This document shows, one piece after another, positions 8,458 through 11,526 of a stretch of DNA of 11,526 nucleotides (position 1 is its first letter; each line of letters opens with the position of its first letter). The translations under genes and the position numbers were made by a program. The stretch lies in assembly GCA_036940085.1 (NCBI GenBank), contig JALLBK010000600.1:1-11526 (forward strand). The letters are read 5' to 3'. The notes below the pieces were generated by a model. It did no database searches. It had not been told where the DNA came from and saw only the letters and a list, made by a program, of their open reading frames with translations. The stretch comes from Discostella pseudostelligera. Taxonomy: Eukaryota; Bacillariophyta; Thalassiosirophyceae; Thalassiosirales; Thalassiosiraceae.

Positions 8458-8860
8458 GGTTGGGGAAGAGTGAGAGAGAGTGAAGGGATGTTTTACTGCT
8501 ACTGCTACTGTGCCGTCGTCGCCGTCACCCGTCACCGCCGCGATGGTGTTGTTTTGTCGAGGTCGTCGATAATAAAGGAAGGAGGCAAGCAACGGATTTG
8601 AATTCACAATGTATTTACTAATTCCTACGTATAAATTTGAATTTGATTGGATTTTCTCCTTCTCGAGTCTGTCCGGCCCACCAATATTCGTCTGTCTGGC
8701 GTCGAGATTTTGGATTTTGGGAGTCTTCGTCTGTTGGGCGTCACACACAAGTTGAGTTGGTCGCCTTCCACGTGGTTTTTGCTAGCCACAGTCTAACCTC
8801 TTAACCATTCCACGTGGCATCTCTCTCCTATCCTCACCTACGTGTAACACCCATTCTTCT
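8458..8860 (-). promoter_or_regulatory. Kinesin 5' leader and promoter with ACGTG elements
   Basis: Just upstream of the ATG the coding-strand leader is CT-rich (CTCTCTCTCACTC), preceded by a 6-bp repeat (TACTGC, 8494-8510 on +). A CCAAT pentamer (8650-8646) and a TTTATA (8634-8629) read on the kinesin strand. Two CACGTG palindromes lie at 8769-8774 and 8811-8816, both inside TCCACGTGG, and a TACGTG at 8839-8844. CACGTG is the classic G-box/E-box bound by bZIP or bHLH factors, so two identical 9-mers 42 bp apart suggest a real regulatory site. The transcription start is not visible. The element names are inference; the motifs are seen directly. Confidence 0.45.
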
Positions 8861-9780
8861 CTCAGCATCATCAGACTCAAACTGTCCATTGTCATACTCA
8901 GCATCCTTGCTTATTGTATCCTCAGACTCAGAATAATGACATCAGTTTTAATAACAAGTTGTTCTCCTCATTTCTCATCCTCGTCATCATATGATGTCTT
9001 GCTGCTGCTCCTTGTTGCTTTCTAGTACTACTTCAGCTACTCTTCATGAGGAGGAGAAGGAGAGAACCCTCAGCATCATTCAGCATTCCCCCCTTACCAT
9101 CCTCCTCCTCCTTATCCCCCTCAGCATTATCTTCATACGACTCAGCTTCTTTGTCTATTGTCACTTGTCACCAAATGGTAGTCATGGTATGTGGTACTGG
9201 TACTATCTTAGTACTTATCATCATTGTCAATTCTTGCCATGCTCCTCTCTCATGCTGCTTGCTTGACTCCTCCTACCAATACTACTATTCTCTCCTTATG
9301 CTCAGAATCAGGAATCAGCCTAAACAGCTACTACCATGATACTGCACTCCTGCTGCACCACCATACTGCATCTAACACGTCTAACATCTAACGGTGACTT
9401 GCATTTCTCACATGGTTGATCCCTCTATTTTGCTCCTCATCAGCTGCAGCATGATCATGATCCCCCATCCCTTGTCCTTGTCATCATTCATCATTTTCCT
9501 TCTCCCTCCTCCTTCTCTATGTTAGTGTTAGCATCATTGTACTTGTTCTTGTTGTCCTGTCCTTGTTGTTATCATGACCATGGTTGTCGTCATTATCATT
9601 CTTGATGCAATACTAGTACTCAGTGCTTTGATGCTCAGCATCCATGGCAATCTCAATCATCTCATACTCCTCCTGCTGACCTGGGACCTGGGACCTGGGA
9701 CCTGCTGGCTTCATCTCCTCCTCAGTATCATCCTCAGTATCAGTCCCACTGTTTGCATCTCCTTGTTCTCATTCCCAATG
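8861..9780. other. Pyrimidine-rich low-complexity block with repeated CTCAG
   Basis: No gene is supported. The + strand is dominated by C and T (for example only 16 purines in 9061-9120). CTCAG occurs 12 times, at 8861, 8897, 8921, 8927, 9069, 9120, 9141, 9301, 9619, 9634, 9721 and 9733, often as CTCAGCATC or CTCAGTATCA; I saw no CTGAG here. Open frames of 90-98 codons exist but read as Leu/Ser/Cys strings from the base bias, with no recognisable domain. Confidence 0.6.
9678..9704. repeat. 7-bp tandem repeat GACCTGG, 3.9 copies
   Basis: Three complete GACCTGG units are followed by GACCTG, without a mismatch. It is a small minisatellite-like array inside the pyrimidine-rich block. Its length may vary between strains. 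Confidence 0.95.
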
Positions 9781-9849
9781 GTTTTCTTCTCCAGGAGGTG
9801 TTGCAAATTCACAGCGCTGCCTCCCCTACAAACTAGGAGTAGGTCTTCC

Positions 9850-10440
9850 TTTGCTGTTGGTCACCAGTAGGCCAATGACAAGGATGAGAAGAGGCAGAAG
9901 TCTGATGATGGATAATTAGAGTAGCAGATGGTGGTCTTGCTGAGAGTCAACTAAAGCTGAGATTGCTGCACTCCATCAAGGGACATCTGGAGTATGAAGT
10001 ATGAAGTCGATTGTATAATGTAAAAAGAGAAGAAGGAGGAGCAGTGATGCTGAGAGGATTGATGATTATTGATTATTGTGACCTTGATGTTAGCGAGGTT
10101 GTTGAGGACATGATGGGATTCTGAGAATGAGGAGGAATTGCTCTGCTGAGCAGAAAGCAGCAGGATGCAGGATGATGAGAAGATATTCAGGATGATGAGG
10201 AGGAGTACATATTGAGATCAATGAGGTTGAGAACAATTCTGAGAAATCCTCCATGAAGCAGAGCAGCAGCAGGGTGTACTGTGTTGAGGAAGATGCAAGA
10301 AGTGCTCTCTACTAGATAAGGAGGCTGTGCTAAGGATGAGGCCAGCCAGCACCAGAGCAGGAGCAAAAATGAGAATCCAAGGTGATGGAGGGTAAAGACA
10401 AGGAACAAGGAGCCAAGTCCTCCCTCCTCACAAGTCCTCC
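9850..10440. other. Purine-rich low-complexity block with repeated CTGAG
   Basis: The strand bias is reversed here: 42 purines of 60 in 10021-10080 and 41 of 60 in 10141-10200, with many GATGATGAG and GAGGAGG strings. CTGAG occurs at 9940, 9957, 10050, 10121, 10146 and 10239, and I saw no CTCAG. It is compositionally the mirror of the preceding block but not its base-by-base reverse complement. No protein gene is supported on either strand; a 73-codon minus-strand frame is hydrophobic low-complexity sequence without recognisable features. Confidence 0.6.
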
Positions 10441-10727
10441 CAACTACTTTGCACCCATGTTGATTAAAAAAAAATTCATGGAATACATCCGATTTAGTTT
10501 AGACTATGCATTTCAATGCAAACAGACGAAGTAGTTTGCCATTCCCATTTTCGATGGAGTTATTCCATCATCCCAATTTGCTGCTTGTGAATCATTAGTG
10601 AGTTTTGTTGCATTGGTGGTAGGCAGTTGGTGATGAGCAAGTGGTGCAAGACAGAGGATTATGACCTGTCTTGCCTGGTCTGCCAATCAAGCAATGCAGA
10701 CCCATTGGCGATGCATGGTTGAGGAGG
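10441..10727. other. Non-coding stretch 3' of the retroelement remnant, with a 9-bp hairpin
   Basis: No gene is seen. It holds a run of nine A (near 10466), a near-palindrome TGCATTTCAATGCA (10507-10520) and a perfect 9-bp stem: GCAAGACAG (10646-10654) and CTGTCTTGC (10666-10674) with an 11-nt loop. Relative to the minus-strand remnant the stem lies about 55 nt beyond its stop codon, so it could be a 3' UTR structure of that element. No poly-A tail or tail repeat marking the element's 3' end was found. Confidence 0.4.
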
Positions 10728-11525
10728 TCATTGCCAATCTCTACTGCCACGGAGGAGAAGGCTATTCGCCCTCACCACAGCCAACGCCATCCTTACCCGA
10801 ACATAGTGAACCATCTCTGAGTATCCCTTCTTCCACTTTGTCCCCAGATGAGCTGCCAATCTCCTCTCCGCATTCCTTGCCTCGCGACCAGCAATACTGT
10901 CTACAATGTAGACCAGCGGAGTGAAGTTCTTTCGCATTTGATGGCAAGGATCAAGGTACTTATCCTTCTTCTCCTTCTCATGCGCTGCCAGAATTTTGGT
11001 GTAATCCCGACCTCGAGCCGACCGTGCATCGGTATCAGTAATGCGCACATCAAAGATGGCCATACGTTGCCTCTGCCAGAAACCATGAACGCCTGCGTCC
11101 CCTCGCTCCCCGGTTGTTTGCATCTCATCCCTCTCCCCAGCTGCCGGTGTTTCAGCTGCTTCACTTACCTCTCGCACTAGACGGCCAACGCTGGAATATA
11201 TTCTCGGTTCGCATTCAACTCGCCCAAAGGAGAGAGCAGTTCCACAGAGGTACCGCCACTCATCAGCAACATCATCATGTCAAATATGCACCAGTCCACC
11301 CTTCTTGCATGACAGAGCATGCTCGACAGTCAACTGGCAGTTACATCCATCGCATCTATCTGGCATATCAATTGGCTGGAGATTGTATCTCAGCCGCACA
11401 TTATCCCTCCACTCCTCAGCTGATATACTCGTCCCATTCAATCGACTGGGAACAACAGTAAGCCTATTGATATATGAATATGACAGGTGGTCATTTCTAG
11501 ACCAAATCAGAAAACTGTCGAAAAT
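10728..11525 (-). pseudogene. Retroelement remnant: C-terminal CCHC knuckle and probable endonuclease region
   Basis: One minus-strand frame runs in from the right edge to a TGA at 10730-10728 (266 codons counting stops), broken once by an internal TGA at 11282-11280. In order it shows NGTSISAEEWRDNVRLRYNL, a zinc knuckle C-x2-C-x7-H-x3-C (11354-11307: CDGC, then EHALSC and KKGGLV), HDDVADEW, FDVRITDTDA (from 11054), EKEKKDKY, FTPLVYIVD and a closing VRANSLLLRGSRDW. I recognise this as the tail that follows reverse transcriptase in retroelements common in algal genomes. A CCHC knuckle followed by an Asp/Lys-rich region fits a restriction-like endonuclease of R2-type non-LTR elements, but that class is inferred. 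The RT itself would lie beyond the right edge. The internal TGA sits where relatives have Arg before His (GLV..RH), so it is probably a CGA to TGA change. Inactive as it stands. Confidence 0.7.
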
Positions 11526-11526
11526 A

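Noticed and set aside
8458..8748. 97-codon in-frame N-terminal extension of the kinesin
   Set aside because: The frame is open by chance but has no ATG upstream of 8457. The motor starts normally about 14 residues after that ATG, which has a good start context.
8991..9870. Small membrane-protein genes in the plus-strand frames of 91-98 codons
   Set aside because: Their Leu/Ser/Ile/Cys content follows directly from CTCCTC-type repeats. There is no recognisable domain, and neighbouring frames are open to a similar degree.
10507..10520. Near-palindrome TGCATTTCAATGCA as a binding site or inverted terminal repeat
   Set aside because: Too short and isolated; no partner copy or flanking duplication was found.
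1..11526. tRNA, rRNA, CRISPR array or bacterial operon features
   Set aside because: None seen. There is no repeat-spacer pattern, and no cloverleaf with plausible conserved loops was recognised by eye. Introns and gene content are eukaryotic.

Overview
This is nuclear DNA of a unicellular eukaryote, most likely a microalga of the diatom/stramenopile type. Evidence for a eukaryote: two short spliceosomal introns (GTGAGT...TACTAAC...GCAG at 2213-2317; GTAAGG...TTTAG at 7422-7309 on the minus strand), a full kinesin gene and long gene-free stretches. The algal call is weaker. It rests on remembered family resemblance of the tyrosine recombinase at the left edge, the GHL15-like hydrolase and the retroelement tail at the right edge.

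Layout: (1) 2-976 (+), 3' part of a tyrosine recombinase gene of eukaryotic mobile-element type, cut by the window edge. (2) 977-1461, non-coding, with a 9-bp hairpin, a perfect 55-bp direct repeat in two copies and a 15-bp tandem repeat. (3) 1462-2793 (+), a two-exon putative glycoside hydrolase (GHL15-like), intact except for one in-frame TGA at 1981. (4) 2824-8457 (-), a two-exon, 1839-aa kinesin, convergent with the hydrolase; only 30 bp separate the stop codons. (5) 8458-10727, about 2.3 kb without a convincing gene: the kinesin leader and promoter, then a pyrimidine-rich block that switches to a purine-rich block near 9,850. (6) 10728-11525 (-), the decayed C-terminal part of a reverse-transcriptase-type retroelement (CCHC knuckle plus probable endonuclease region), also carrying one internal TGA.

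The outstanding feature is the kinesin. Residues about 14-400 are a kinesin-4 (KIF4-type) motor, followed by a KIF4-like coiled coil. Residues about 1079-1650 then resemble the PRC1/Ase1/MAP65 family of antiparallel microtubule bundlers, including the signature of its microtubule-binding spectrin domain. In animals KIF4A and PRC1 are separate proteins that bind each other to set the length of the spindle-midzone overlap. Here motor and bundler appear to be one polypeptide, encoded mostly in one uninterrupted 4.5-kb exon. A CDK-type site, basic NLS-like clusters and a C-terminal KEN motif fit a cell-cycle-controlled midzone protein. Mobile-element remains flank the two host genes on both sides.
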